NCBI RefSeq assembly: GCF_001442625.1
Contig: NZ_LMZQ01000017.1
Span: 31,774 to 95,773, forward strand
Reading direction: 5' to 3'
DNA from: Pedobacter ginsenosidimutans
GTDB taxonomy: Bacteria > Bacteroidota > Bacteroidia > Sphingobacteriales > Sphingobacteriaceae
Length of the DNA stretch: 64,000 nt
The position numbers were made by a program, and so were the translations under genes. Every line of letters starts with the position of its first letter. Positions within the stretch are counted from its first letter, which is position 1. The notes beneath the pieces are model-generated. The model was not told the origin of the DNA. It made no database searches and saw nothing but the letters and a program-made list of their open reading frames with translations. Below are positions 29,701 through 37,345 of the stretch, one piece after another.

Positions 29701-29848
29701 TAACCGTTACCAGATATTGCGGAGGGTGGGTAGTCGGATCCTCCGAGCGGGGCATGGTAAAGAGTGTAAGCAGTCCCACCACTGCCACAAGCACAAATAT
29801 GATCAGGGTAAACTGGTAGTTCTTTACAGCAAAATTTGTAATTTTCAT
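26795..29848 (-). CDS. RND-family efflux pump, inner-membrane permease
   Basis: The 1017-residue protein has the AcrB-type layout: a first membrane helix at residues 10-32, a large periplasmic loop, then helices from about 335. The conserved GLLVDDSIVVVENIERWL carries the proton-relay Asp398-Asp399 in the fourth helix. A second periplasmic loop and six C-terminal helices follow (second repeat from about 515). The loop starts PRSEDPTTHPPQYLVTVIYPGTSP, as in Bacteroidota multidrug RND pumps. It exports drugs or toxic compounds through a tripartite complex with the fusion protein and TolC encoded just upstream (10- and 5-base gaps). No metal-binding Met/His signature was noted, so drug rather than metal export is more likely. 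Confidence 0.94.
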   Translation of the reverse strand: MKITNFAVKNYQFTLIIFVLVAVVGLLTLFTMPRSEDPTTHPPQYLVTVIYPGTSPKDMEEQVVKPIENKIYGLENIDKILTTVEDGVAAIQIKFKYGVDVDNKYQEISTEINALKNGELPKDIYQIKTEKIASSDVKIIQVALISNTASSKILRDNADKLKTQLEKITNLREVKYTGMPEQEIRIDMQLDKLAQLKIPLNLVIGSLQSEAADIPGGSINMESKVFNVKTSGKFKNVEDVANTIIYNANGKIIYLKDVAHVSYMDGTINHITRINGQRCILVTSSMKNNVDISQVKKEYTPVLEQFSQTLPQNIKMVKSFDQADMVSKRLGHLGFDFGLAILLVVVTLLPLGFRPSLIVMISIPLSLALGLIAMNLLGFSLNQLSIVGLVVALGLLVDDSIVVVENIERWLREGHSRKDAILKGTKQIGVAVVGCTATLVIAFLPLAFLPDMAGEFIRSLPMAIITSVLASMIVALTLVPFIGSKILKTHTHGEGNYFLKKLQGFLTWSYRGIMPLALKWPKVTISISIALSVLAFLLFPLAGFKLFPTSEKPMFLINIKMPLQANIPESDKAAKLVEMELKKHKEIVYYTSNVGKGNPQIYYNVHQQDIKPDFAQIFVQLEEETSPNDKTELIKTLRSKFTDFPYAKIEVKDFEQGTPIEANIVVRIFGEHQDTLRSLSFKVEELLRKHPGTFFINNELNAYKSDVKIKIDKEKARTLGVLTSDIDKVIRLAVAGLTVGDYIDDRGDSRNVVITIPRDKFSNLNALKNLYVNNIQGAPIQIDQIATIGLETSPTAINHFNKSRFAKVTSLTKDNVLANDILKDIVPELNNLKMPKGYYYKLSGEAESEGDALGGNFLSVIILSTFLFIAVLLLQFKTFKGIIIVLSIIPLGVLGGVIFLLMTGNPMSLVSIIGFIGLSGIQVKNSLLLVDFTNQLREDGKSIDEAIHIAGETRFLPVVLTSITAICGLIPIAMNPNPQIAPLAIVLIGGLISSTILSRIVTPVMYKLIPPQLHEKI

Positions 29849-29858
29849 CTCGTGGTCT

Positions 29859-30905
29859 TTATTTGATAATTTTTACGGTGGACTGTTCGTTGAGGTAAGC
29901 GCTATTAGAAATAACTATGCGATCTATTCCTTCCAGTTTATCTTTTAGGTAAACATTTTTATTGTCAAACTTCAGGATGGTTACAGGCACTTTTCTAACA
30001 CTGTTTGTACCTTTAGGGGTAAAGATGTAACCTGTCTCTCCATCTGCCTCTACAAGGGCACTAAATGGGATTACTGTCTTGTTTTCTGAAGTATTGGTTT
30101 CGATTGCCGCCTTCCCGAACATGCCAATTGCAGGTTTCAGATTGCCCATCTGGAGCTTCAGCTCTACCTGAAAAGATCCGATAGAGGCATCAGCCGATTG
30201 AAGTTTACGCAATACCGTTGCCTGGAATGGCTGTTCGGGATAACCATCAAGATAAACAACAGCTCGTTGCCCAGCACTGATTCCTGCCCACTCCAGGTCT
30301 GTTACCCCAACCTTTAACAAGTAGCTGTCAGTTTTTTGGGTTGAGCCCGTCATCAGCACCGGCATTCCGCCGCCAATCACTTCGCCTACGCTGGCAACCT
30401 TTTTGGTTACAAAACCATCAGAGGCAGCATAGATCCTGGCATAACGCTGATTGAAAGCGGTTGCCTCACTTGTTTTTTTTGCAACATCCAATGCCGTTTT
30501 GGTATTCTGCAGTTGTTCCAGCGTAAATACACTGTCTTTGTAAAGGTTTACTGCCCTGGCATAGTCACGAGCGGCCTTATCTACACCTAGGTTCGCCTGG
30601 GCCAGACCAGCCGCAATCTCGGTGGTGTTTAAGGTGGCCAGCAATTGCCCCTTTTTAAAAAATTGTCCTTCATCTACCAGGATGCTATTGATTACTCCGC
30701 CAATTTTGAAGGAATAATTCGCTTCATTTTCAGTGCTTACCAGTCCAGTAACCTGAATGGAATTTGTTACCCCAAAAGAGGAAATGGGCGCAACCTTTAC
30801 AGAAATGATATCTGGCTGGCCAAGGGGATTTGTATTTTTCGGTTTTTCTTTGCAGGCAAACAATAGTGATGTAAGCGCAATAAGTGTGAGTTGTGTCTTG
30901 TTCAT
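29859..30905 (-). CDS. RND efflux periplasmic adaptor (membrane-fusion lipoprotein)
   Basis: The 348-residue product starts with a lipoprotein signal (LLFAC, Cys at residue 18). Residues about 60-95 form a lipoyl/biotinyl half (GGVINSILVDEGQFFKKGQLLATL), then an alpha-hairpin (about 95-150), then the second half (AASDGFVTKKVASVGEVI). Beta-barrel and C-terminal domains complete the fold. It links the RND pump to the outer-membrane channel in the periplasm. It is the middle gene of the TolC-adaptor-pump operon and has a very tight 5-base gap to the TolC gene. Confidence 0.93.
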   Translation of the reverse strand: MNKTQLTLIALTSLLFACKEKPKNTNPLGQPDIISVKVAPISSFGVTNSIQVTGLVSTENEANYSFKIGGVINSILVDEGQFFKKGQLLATLNTTEIAAGLAQANLGVDKAARDYARAVNLYKDSVFTLEQLQNTKTALDVAKKTSEATAFNQRYARIYAASDGFVTKKVASVGEVIGGGMPVLMTGSTQKTDSYLLKVGVTDLEWAGISAGQRAVVYLDGYPEQPFQATVLRKLQSADASIGSFQVELKLQMGNLKPAIGMFGKAAIETNTSENKTVIPFSALVEADGETGYIFTPKGTNSVRKVPVTILKFDNKNVYLKDKLEGIDRIVISNSAYLNEQSTVKIIK

Positions 30906-30910
30906 GATAT

Positions 30911-32284
30911 TTATTGTATGTTGAAACTAGCGTTGGCACGTTCGATAGCGGTTAGGGATATCCAGGTGTCAAATAGGGCAATGTTGGATTGAAGCTGGGC
31001 ATCTACCCATTGGTTCTGGGCGTCAAGCAGCTCTATATAAATGGCCATTCCCTCTTTATAGAGCTTGGTCATGTCATTATAATAAGTTTGACTGGTCTTC
31101 AGTTGCGATTGCGCCGCCTGGTACTGAGCTAAAGCACTTTGCAGGTTTGCCCTGCGCACGTTCAGTTCGGTAAGCAGTTGCTGGGTCACATGGTTGGTTT
31201 GTGCCGATACAGCCTGTTCACTGGCGATAGCCTGTTTTATCTTATAGCTGTTCCGTCCTGAGGAAAACAGGTTCCATTCCAGTGAAACGCCCAGCAGATA
31301 ATATCTGCTTTTCTGGTTAAACTTCCAGTCAAAGGCCTGCGAACCCAGATCGAGCGAAGTGCCGACTTTGGGTATAAGATAAGATTTGGCAAGGCCGGTA
31401 AGGTTTTTATTTATTCCTTTGGCAATCTCAAGCTTGGCCAGTTCCTCACGACCATTCACCTCATTAAGCAATAGGTTGTCCTGCGCGGGCAGCAATGGAA
31501 CGTCGTCGGTCAGAATGGGCTCCGTTAATGGTCTGTTTAATAGAAAATTGAAATAATAACGGGCAGATTCCTCTGTTTTTTGAGCAGCGGTAAGCGATGC
31601 GTTTATTTTTGATACCTCGTTCTGGCTACGGATCACAGCTGTACGGTTGATTTTGTTGTTCTCAAAGAGTTTCCGGTTTACCCTTTCACCTTCTTCGAGC
31701 AGTTTCAGAAAAGATTGATAAATCCTTATTGCGTTTGTAGCCTTAAGATAGCTGTAGTATGCCGTTTTGATTTCTTTTACCAGTTCACGTTTATACATCA
31801 GTATTTCCGCTTTCTGCAGGTCCACCTGTTGTGCTTTGATCCTTTTGTTATATACCAGTTCGGCATTCAGGATGGGAAGACTGGTGCGAAACTTGGCATC
31901 GTAGAAATTATCGGGGTTGAGCAGTATGCTTTGGTTTTCAAGCTGAGGAAAGGAATTGCTTCCAGTGAGCTGGTTCAACGTGGCGTAGGCGGCATTAAAA
32001 AGATCGCCTGTAGGAAAATCAATTGTTCTGCCTCCGTCGGCTTTCGTATAAGTGGTAGAAAAAGTTACGCTGGGCAGGAACATGCTTTTTGCCTCTTGTA
32101 GGGCATAAATGTTCTTTTTCAAAAGGAAGTTTTGCTCCTTGATGCTCTGGTTTGATGCTAGCCCCTGTGAGATATAGTCGTTCAAACGGTTTTGGGCGCT
32201 TAGCCCCAATGGGAGCAAGATGACTGAGAGCTGTAAGACGGCCAGTCGGTAAGCAGTGGGTAGTTTTCTGATGTAGTTAATCAT
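30911..32284 (-). CDS. TolC-like outer membrane efflux channel protein
   Basis: The 457-residue protein has a signal peptide ending GLSAQ. Two outer-membrane-efflux-protein repeats follow, rich in long heptad-like helices (residues about 30-220 and 245-450; for example KAEILMYKRELVKEIKTAYYSYL and ELLDAQNQWVDAQLQSN). It should trimerise to form the exit duct of the RND pump. As the first gene of the operon it follows an operator-like dyad at 32293-32311 and the TetR gene. Confidence 0.93.
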   Translation of the reverse strand: MINYIRKLPTAYRLAVLQLSVILLPLGLSAQNRLNDYISQGLASNQSIKEQNFLLKKNIYALQEAKSMFLPSVTFSTTYTKADGGRTIDFPTGDLFNAAYATLNQLTGSNSFPQLENQSILLNPDNFYDAKFRTSLPILNAELVYNKRIKAQQVDLQKAEILMYKRELVKEIKTAYYSYLKATNAIRIYQSFLKLLEEGERVNRKLFENNKINRTAVIRSQNEVSKINASLTAAQKTEESARYYFNFLLNRPLTEPILTDDVPLLPAQDNLLLNEVNGREELAKLEIAKGINKNLTGLAKSYLIPKVGTSLDLGSQAFDWKFNQKSRYYLLGVSLEWNLFSSGRNSYKIKQAIASEQAVSAQTNHVTQQLLTELNVRRANLQSALAQYQAAQSQLKTSQTYYNDMTKLYKEGMAIYIELLDAQNQWVDAQLQSNIALFDTWISLTAIERANASFNIQ

Positions 32285-32292
32285 TGTAATAA

Positions 32293-32311
32293 ATTTAAAC
32301 AGTGTTCAATA
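32293..32311 (-). promoter_or_regulatory. Second TetR operator, in front of the efflux operon
   Basis: The 19 bases match the perfect dyad at 33023-33041 at 16 of 19 positions and share AACAGTGTTCAATA exactly. It lies 8 bases upstream of the TolC start codon, in the 44-base gap after the TetR gene. Because it is so close to the start it may act on an operon promoter or block elongation from the TetR promoter. Confidence 0.65.
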
Positions 32312-32328
32312 ATAAAATAAAAAAAAGG

Positions 32329-32937
32329 TTAACCCTTTTCCAATAAAGTAACAAAACTTGCATATCCATTCTCCATAAGTTCCTTGTTGGTCTTGTGTTC
32401 GAAACTCATAGTTCTGTCCTTACAGAAAAGAGCGCAGATGCCATGGGTAGCAGATAGGATCATAAATGTAAGATACTCTGGATCCATGTCTTTGAAACGG
32501 CCAGCCTGCTGGCATGCTAAGACCAGGTCATGTAGGTACTTTATTGCTTCTTTTGCAATCTGGAAACCGCTTTCTTCTGTATTTTTTAATGGTTCTTCTA
32601 CCAGGAACATCAGGTTATAATAATCTTTATTCTCCTGGGCAAACTGGATGAACGCACGTCCAGAGGCTTTCAGGCGCTCAAATGGGTCTATAACCGAATC
32701 CAGCACCCGAAGTTGTCTAAGAAGTAGGCTAAAGCCCTCTTTATGGAGTTCCTGAAAGATTTCACCCTTATCCTTAAAATGGAAATAAATTACCCCTGCA
32801 CTATAGCTGATCTCATTGGCGATGTTGCGCATACTGGTCTGCTCATAGCCATTCTGAAGAAATACTTTTCTGGCACCATTCAATATGCGCTGTCTCATTT
32901 CCTGCTTCTCTCTTTGCTTTCTTTCTGTAATGCCCAT
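32329..32937 (-). CDS. TetR/AcrR-family repressor of the RND efflux operon
   Basis: The 202-residue protein has a basic N-terminus followed by a TetR helix-turn-helix (ILNGARKVFLQNGYEQTSMR and NEISYSAGVIYFHFKDKGEIF, residues about 19-60). The effector domain fits TetR_C families (LVEEPLKNTEESG, SATHGICALFC). It lies just upstream of the TolC-adaptor-pump genes on the same strand. Matching dyads precede both this gene and the TolC gene, so it is very likely autoregulated and represses the pump until a pump substrate binds. A Cys-rich patch (HGICALFCKD) lies late in the effector domain. Confidence 0.92.
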   Translation of the reverse strand: MGITERKQREKQEMRQRILNGARKVFLQNGYEQTSMRNIANEISYSAGVIYFHFKDKGEIFQELHKEGFSLLLRQLRVLDSVIDPFERLKASGRAFIQFAQENKDYYNLMFLVEEPLKNTEESGFQIAKEAIKYLHDLVLACQQAGRFKDMDPEYLTFMILSATHGICALFCKDRTMSFEHKTNKELMENGYASFVTLLEKG

Positions 32938-33016
32938 GGATAAAATAATTTATAAGATATTAACCTGATTCAGGAAATAACTTTTTCATTTGCAACACTC
33001 ATTTTAATTGACAGTA

Positions 33017-33048
33017 CAAATGTATTGAACAGTGTTCAATAAAACAAA
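33017..33048 (-). promoter_or_regulatory. TetR promoter with operator in the spacer
   Basis: On the minus strand TTTG (33048-33045), a 20-base spacer and TACATTTG (33024-33017) form a textbook Bacteroidota promoter. The perfect dyad TATTGAACAGTGTTCAATA (33023-33041) fills the spacer. A bound TetR dimer would exclude RNA polymerase. The gene starts about 80 bases downstream. Confidence 0.8.
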
Positions 33049-33142
33049 TATTTTTTTAAATGATTGTATATTTTACTTAACCTTGATGATTTTGCTTCCC
33101 TGTGGGGTTGATAAGGTGTTGTGGCTATTGCATAACTTCAAA

Positions 33143-33258
33143 TCAAGTTTCATCGGCCCTTTGCACATTTCTTGTGTGCAAAACCACCTGATTACCCATT
33201 GCAATTAATGGTGTCGCCACTAATTTTCCAAGCCCATCTGCGAACCTGTAACAAGTAT
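33143..33258 (-). pseudogene. Decayed N-terminal fragment of a short-chain dehydrogenase
   Basis: Reading the minus strand, ILVTG (33258-33244) is followed by a one-base deletion and then ADGLGKLVATPLIAMGNQ and VVLHTRNVQRADET before TGA at 33143-33145. This closely follows the start of SDR proteins with a TGSADGLG nucleotide-binding motif and a VVLHARN segment. No rest of the gene follows. There is also a TAA just before ILVTG. It appears to be the remnant of a deleted gene next to the hydrolase. The match is by eye only. Confidence 0.5.
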
Positions 33259-33269
33259 TTAACTATACA

Positions 33270-34316
33270 TTACTTTAAATTAGTTTTAAAGAAACTACCC
33301 AATTTGTCAAAAGAGATTACATCCACTTTATCATATAAATCTACGTGAACTGCATTTGGAATAATAATCAATTCTTTCGGTTCATTCGCAATTTTGAAAA
33401 TATCTTCACTGAAATATCTTGAATGTGCATTTTCTCCTGCAATCATTAGCATTGGTTTTGGAGAAATTTCTTTAACGTAACTTAAAATTGGCATATTCAT
33501 AAATGAAATTGGATTGGTAATCAGCCAGGCCCCGTTTGAATTAACTGAATTGACCTGAAAACCGCGTGGCGTTCTATAATAATCGAAATATTCTTTTACA
33601 AATTGTGGTTCATCGCCTTTCAGTGTTTCCGGTAAATTTCTCGGGCCGTCTGCAGGTTTTCCGGCTTCGGCATCCTTCCAACGTTGCTGGCTTAAATCTT
33701 CCAACCTTTTGGTTCTTTGTTCAAGTGTCACAACATCGTTGTATCCCCTGGACATTACTCTGGTCATATCGTACAAACTTGTAGTGGCAACAGCTTTTAC
33801 TCGTTTATCAATTGCCGCTGCATTCAAAGCAAAGCCTCCAAATCCACAGATTCCAATAATGCCGATTTTGTTTCTATCTACGTTTTTCTGTAATCCCAAA
33901 AAGTCAACTGCGGCACTGAAATCTTCAGTGTTGATTTCCGGTGAAGCTACATTTCTTGGCTCGCCACCACTTTCACCAGTGTAAGACGGATCAAATGCGA
34001 CAACAGCGAAACCTCTTTCTGCCATTTGATTGGCATACAAGCCAGATGATTGTTGCTTCACCGCGCCGAAGGGACCGCTGATTGCCAATGCTGATAATTT
34101 TTCAGTTCCTGTATTTTTTGGAAGATATAAATCTCCGCTTAATATAATGCCATATCGATTTTTGAAGCTTACTTTTTGACGGGTTACTTTATCGCTGAGC
34201 TGGAATGTATAATGTTCTTTTGATGTATTCATTTTTTCTGAATTTGATTTTACTTTTTGTGCAAATGATTGTCCTGTTACCAGAAACAATACTGCGATTG
34301 CCAATGCTTTTCTCAT
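33270..34316 (-). CDS. Secreted alpha/beta hydrolase (dienelactone hydrolase-like)
   Basis: The 348-residue protein has a signal peptide (GQSFAQ). A typical alpha/beta hydrolase fold follows: LSALAISGPFGAVKQQ (oxyanion strand), GFAVVAFDPSYTGESGG, then the nucleophile elbow region IGIIGICGFGGFALNAAA. An Asp/His pair comes near the end, with His324 in NAVHVDLYDK. The elbow has no Ser; Cys157 is at the place of the nucleophile or next to it, as in dienelactone-hydrolase-like proteins. It may hydrolyse an ester or lactone outside the cytoplasm, but no substrate can be named. It lies 27 bases after the acetyltransferase gene on the same strand, so the two may be co-transcribed. Confidence 0.82.
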   Translation of the reverse strand: MRKALAIAVLFLVTGQSFAQKVKSNSEKMNTSKEHYTFQLSDKVTRQKVSFKNRYGIILSGDLYLPKNTGTEKLSALAISGPFGAVKQQSSGLYANQMAERGFAVVAFDPSYTGESGGEPRNVASPEINTEDFSAAVDFLGLQKNVDRNKIGIIGICGFGGFALNAAAIDKRVKAVATTSLYDMTRVMSRGYNDVVTLEQRTKRLEDLSQQRWKDAEAGKPADGPRNLPETLKGDEPQFVKEYFDYYRTPRGFQVNSVNSNGAWLITNPISFMNMPILSYVKEISPKPMLMIAGENAHSRYFSEDIFKIANEPKELIIIPNAVHVDLYDKVDVISFDKLGSFFKTNLK

Positions 34317-34343
34317 TTTATTTTGATTTATTTTTTATTAATA

Positions 34344-34940
34344 TTAAGGTTGAACAGTTTTAATAAGTTTTGCCGGAATTCCACCAACAACTGTATGATC
34401 GGGAACATCCTTTGAAACTACTGCTCCTGCTGCAATTACAGCACTTTTACCAATGGTAACGCCTGGTAAAATGGTAGCATTGGCGCCAATCCACGCATTT
34501 TTTTTGATGTGAATGGACTTGCCTATCAGTCCTTTTCTCTCCTCAGGGTTTAGTGGATGATTTTCTGTAATAAGGCTGACTTTCGGGCCAATTAAAACAT
34601 CGTCTTCAATGGTTATTCCGCCCAATGCCAGAAAGGTGCAGTCGAAGTTGATGAATACGTTTTTGCCAATGTTGATGTGTTTGCCGTAATTGATGTATAT
34701 CGGCGTGAAGACAGTAACATCCTGAATTTCTTTATTTAGAATTCTGCTCAGTATTTCTGAGATTTCTTCAGAATTTGAGGAATTATTCATCTGAATCAGC
34801 AATTCTTTCACGGCGAATGCTGCTTCCTTCAATCTGCTTATTTGCGGATCGGTGGGGAGTATGATTTCATTAGCTAAAAGCCGCTCAAAAATATCTTTTT
34901 GAGATGGTAAAGAACCGGGGATATGGTTTGAATCTGACAT
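34344..34940 (-). CDS. Hexapeptide-repeat O-acetyltransferase (maltose/galactoside acetyltransferase-like)
   Basis: The 198-residue protein has an N-terminal helical part (residues 10-70) and a left-handed beta-helix made of hexapeptide repeats (INIGKNVFINFDC, ITIEDDVLIGPKV, AWIGANATILPGVTIGKSAVIAAGAVV). The loop TENHPLNPEERKG contains the catalytic His typical of maltose/galactoside O-acetyltransferases, and VVGGIPAKLIK is the usual end. It should transfer acetyl from acetyl-CoA to a sugar hydroxyl in the cytoplasm. The acceptor is unknown. The neighbouring hydrolase and AraC gene are on the same strand. Confidence 0.9.
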   Translation of the reverse strand: MSDSNHIPGSLPSQKDIFERLLANEIILPTDPQISRLKEAAFAVKELLIQMNNSSNSEEISEILSRILNKEIQDVTVFTPIYINYGKHINIGKNVFINFDCTFLALGGITIEDDVLIGPKVSLITENHPLNPEERKGLIGKSIHIKKNAWIGANATILPGVTIGKSAVIAAGAVVSKDVPDHTVVGGIPAKLIKTVQP

Positions 34941-35025
34941 CGTATTTGGAGTTGATTATCAGCTACAAAGTTAGCCCCGCCTTTAGTCAAGATAGTAACG
35001 ATTATCAAACCAATGATTAAGAAAA

Positions 35026-35904
35026 TCAAACTTCTGCTAAACGAAATGCAGTAGGGTTAGTTCCGGTAACTTTTTTGAAAAAATTGTTGAAGTAGGTGGG
35101 ATAGTCGAATCCTAACGCGTAGGCGATTTCTGAAATACTCCAATCGGTGTGTTGCAAAAGTGCTTTTGCTTCTGTGAGGATTCGCTCGGTAATATGGGTA
35201 GTTGTTGATCTTCCAGTTACTTCTTTTACTGCACGATTAAGGTAATTGATATGTACATTCAGATGTTGTGCATACTGTTGTGCAGTTCTTAGCTGAAGCG
35301 GATTTGCAGTAGTTTCAATCGGGAATTGCCTCTCCAGTAACTCCAGAAAAACGGAAGTTAATCTCGAGGAGGCATTTTTGTTTTTCTCGTAACCTTCTGA
35401 AGGCTCCATTTTCAGCGATTCATGAATAATCAGACTGATGTAATTGCGAATCAACTCATCTTTAAATACATAGTCACTTTCTTGTTCGGTAATCATTTTC
35501 TGAAAAATGGTATTGAGAAATGTTCTTTGCTCGTCAGTTATTTTCAAAACGGGCGTCCCGCCGATTTTAAAAAAGGAAGATTGTTGCAGGCTTTCAGACC
35601 GTTCGGAATTTTTAAAGAATTCTTCCGAAAAAAGAATGGTATAGCCAACATAAGTTGTAGAAATGGTTTCCCAGGAGTAAGGGATATGCGGATTTCCAAA
35701 AAAGAGAATGGTTCCTTCCTGCTCGTATGTTTTATCTGAATAGTGAATCCTGCTTTTTCCAGTCGTTAAGCAAATTTTATAGAATTCCTTTCGGCTATAG
35801 GTACGGGTGTCAGTAGTGTCTTCTTCTATTTGAAATGCTTTAAAACCTTGCAGTTTCAGCTCATGGTTAAATTTGGAAATTGCTCTTATAACCTTCTCTT
35901 TCAT
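35026..35904 (-). CDS. AraC-family transcriptional regulator
   Basis: The 292-residue protein has an N-terminal cupin-like sensor (residues about 40-140, GKSRIHYSDKTYEQEGTILFFGNPHIPYSWE). The C-terminal pair of AraC helix-turn-helices lies at residues about 195-290 (AQQYAQHLNVHINYLNRAVKEVTG; WSISEIAYALGFDYPTYFNNFFKKVTGTNPTAFR). It is upstream of the acetyltransferase and hydrolase on the same strand and divergent from the dehydrogenase at 36135, so it may control either set. No effector is known. Confidence 0.92.
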   Translation of the reverse strand: MKEKVIRAISKFNHELKLQGFKAFQIEEDTTDTRTYSRKEFYKICLTTGKSRIHYSDKTYEQEGTILFFGNPHIPYSWETISTTYVGYTILFSEEFFKNSERSESLQQSSFFKIGGTPVLKITDEQRTFLNTIFQKMITEQESDYVFKDELIRNYISLIIHESLKMEPSEGYEKNKNASSRLTSVFLELLERQFPIETTANPLQLRTAQQYAQHLNVHINYLNRAVKEVTGRSTTTHITERILTEAKALLQHTDWSISEIAYALGFDYPTYFNNFFKKVTGTNPTAFRLAEV

Positions 35905-36134
35905 TTAACAAAATTAAGAAATTCAAATATATCTATCGGGGTTCACCATTTTATTTTTTAAGAAGCCATATAATGTATTAGCGGTAATTCAAGGGGCCCA
36001 ACCCGAAGCCTCAACGACGGTTAAAAGCAATCATCCGTAAAAATGTATCATATCTTCCCACTTCTGTATAATTAACCTAAAGTGCCCTTGTCTCACCTTT
36101 GCTTTATCGTTTAACAAAATAAAAGATTATAATA

Positions 36135-36929
36135 ATGAGTAAGACAATTCTAATTACAGGAGCATCGTCAGGATTTGGACTAATGCTTGCTAAAAAACTT
36201 CATCAGAAAGGTTTTAATGTTATCGGTACCAGCCGCGAACCACAAAAGTACCAAGAGAAACTTCCTTTCAAACTATTAAGACTTGATATCGATGACGACA
36301 GGTCAATTCAATCCTTTGCGGAACAAATTGCGAATGAAACCAAACTGTTAGATGTTTTGGTGAACAATGCGGGCTTTATGGTTACTGGCATAGCAGAAGA
36401 AACGCCTATGGATGTTGCAAGGCAACAATTTGAAACTAATTTTTGGGGAACGGTAAAAGTGACCAACGCTTTATTGCCTATTTTCAGAAAACAAAAATCC
36501 GGACAGATCATTACCGTTAGTTCTATAGTTGGTTTGATTGGCCCGCCAAATTTATCTTATTATTCTGCTTCGAAACACGCTGTGGAAGGGTACTTTAAAT
36601 CATTGAGATTTGAATTAAACCCATTCAATATAAAAGTTAGCGTGGTAGAGCCTGTTTGGTTCAAAACTAATCTTGGACACAATGCGATTGCATCAACGGG
36701 CAATATTGCCGACTATGATGTATACAGAAAAAAAGTAAATGCAGCGACGCAAAAAGGTATAGACGAAGCGCAATCTCCCGAAGTTGTGGTTTCAAAAATC
36801 ACCAAATTAATTGAAGCTAAAGAACCGAAATTCAGTAACCCTGTAGGCAAAATGAGTGGAATGATTGTCTTCCTACAGGCCTTTGCACCGAAAATATTTG
36901 AGGGCTCTATCTTGAAGAGTGTAAAATAA
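36135..36929 (+). CDS. Short-chain dehydrogenase/reductase
   Basis: The 264-residue cytoplasmic enzyme shows TGASSGFGLMLA (cofactor binding, residues 7-18), DVLVNNAGF, ITVSSIVGLIG with the catalytic Ser, and YYSASKHAVEGY with Tyr and Lys. The segment VIGTSREPQKY after the second strand has an Arg consistent with NADP(H). It belongs to the classical SDR family. It is followed 36 bases later by a small ABM-type protein and then by an AraC regulator, all on the plus strand. This looks like a small redox or detoxification operon, but the substrate is unknown. Confidence 0.92.
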   Translation: MSKTILITGASSGFGLMLAKKLHQKGFNVIGTSREPQKYQEKLPFKLLRLDIDDDRSIQSFAEQIANETKLLDVLVNNAGFMVTGIAEETPMDVARQQFETNFWGTVKVTNALLPIFRKQKSGQIITVSSIVGLIGPPNLSYYSASKHAVEGYFKSLRFELNPFNIKVSVVEPVWFKTNLGHNAIASTGNIADYDVYRKKVNAATQKGIDEAQSPEVVVSKITKLIEAKEPKFSNPVGKMSGMIVFLQAFAPKIFEGSILKSVK

Positions 36930-36965
36930 TGATGAACAACCAATAAAAATCTCAAATTATTTATA

Positions 36966-37262
36966 ATGAAAGCCGAAAAAATAATTACCCACGCAGAAAT
37001 TACTGTAATGCCTGAGGTGATGCAGGAAGTTTTACCACAAGCAAAGGCCGCAAGGGAAAAAATATTGTTGGAGGAAGGTTGCGAGACATTTATTTTAACA
37101 ACTAAAAAAGAAACTGAGAACACATTAGTTATTTTTGCAGTGTACTCCTCGCAACAAACTTATGAATGGCATCTGGAGCAGGATTATGTAAAAAGTTTCT
37201 TTAATTTTTTGGATGGAAAATTGAAAACTGCACCAGTGGTGACTTATCTGAAGGTGGTTTAA
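36966..37262 (+). CDS. Antibiotic biosynthesis monooxygenase (ABM) domain protein
   Basis: This 98-residue protein fits the dimeric alpha/beta ferredoxin-like ABM fold: strand-forming HAEITVMPEVMQEVLPQAKA, then GCETFILTTKKETENTLVIFAVYSS and a C-terminal helix with HLEQDYVKSFFNFLDGKL. The ABM superfamily includes quinol monooxygenases (YgiN-like) and haem-degrading enzymes. The HLEQDYVK block is close to the YgiN-type pattern. It probably forms a dimer and acts on a small aromatic compound or quinone together with the neighbouring dehydrogenase. This pairing is inferred. Confidence 0.8.
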   Translation: MKAEKIITHAEITVMPEVMQEVLPQAKAAREKILLEEGCETFILTTKKETENTLVIFAVYSSQQTYEWHLEQDYVKSFFNFLDGKLKTAPVVTYLKVV

Positions 37263-37345
37263 AACAGGTAAAACGAATAATTACTTTATTAAAAGTCTAC
37301 CTTCATGTATCAAAATTTTAATAAATCTAATTCATCATAAATATA

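Noticed and set aside
33056..33190. Short minus-strand frame after the dehydrogenase remnant (ending GSKIIKVK)
   Set aside because: It reads like protein for about 30 codons, but has no recognisable family, no clear start context and overlaps the remnant in another frame.
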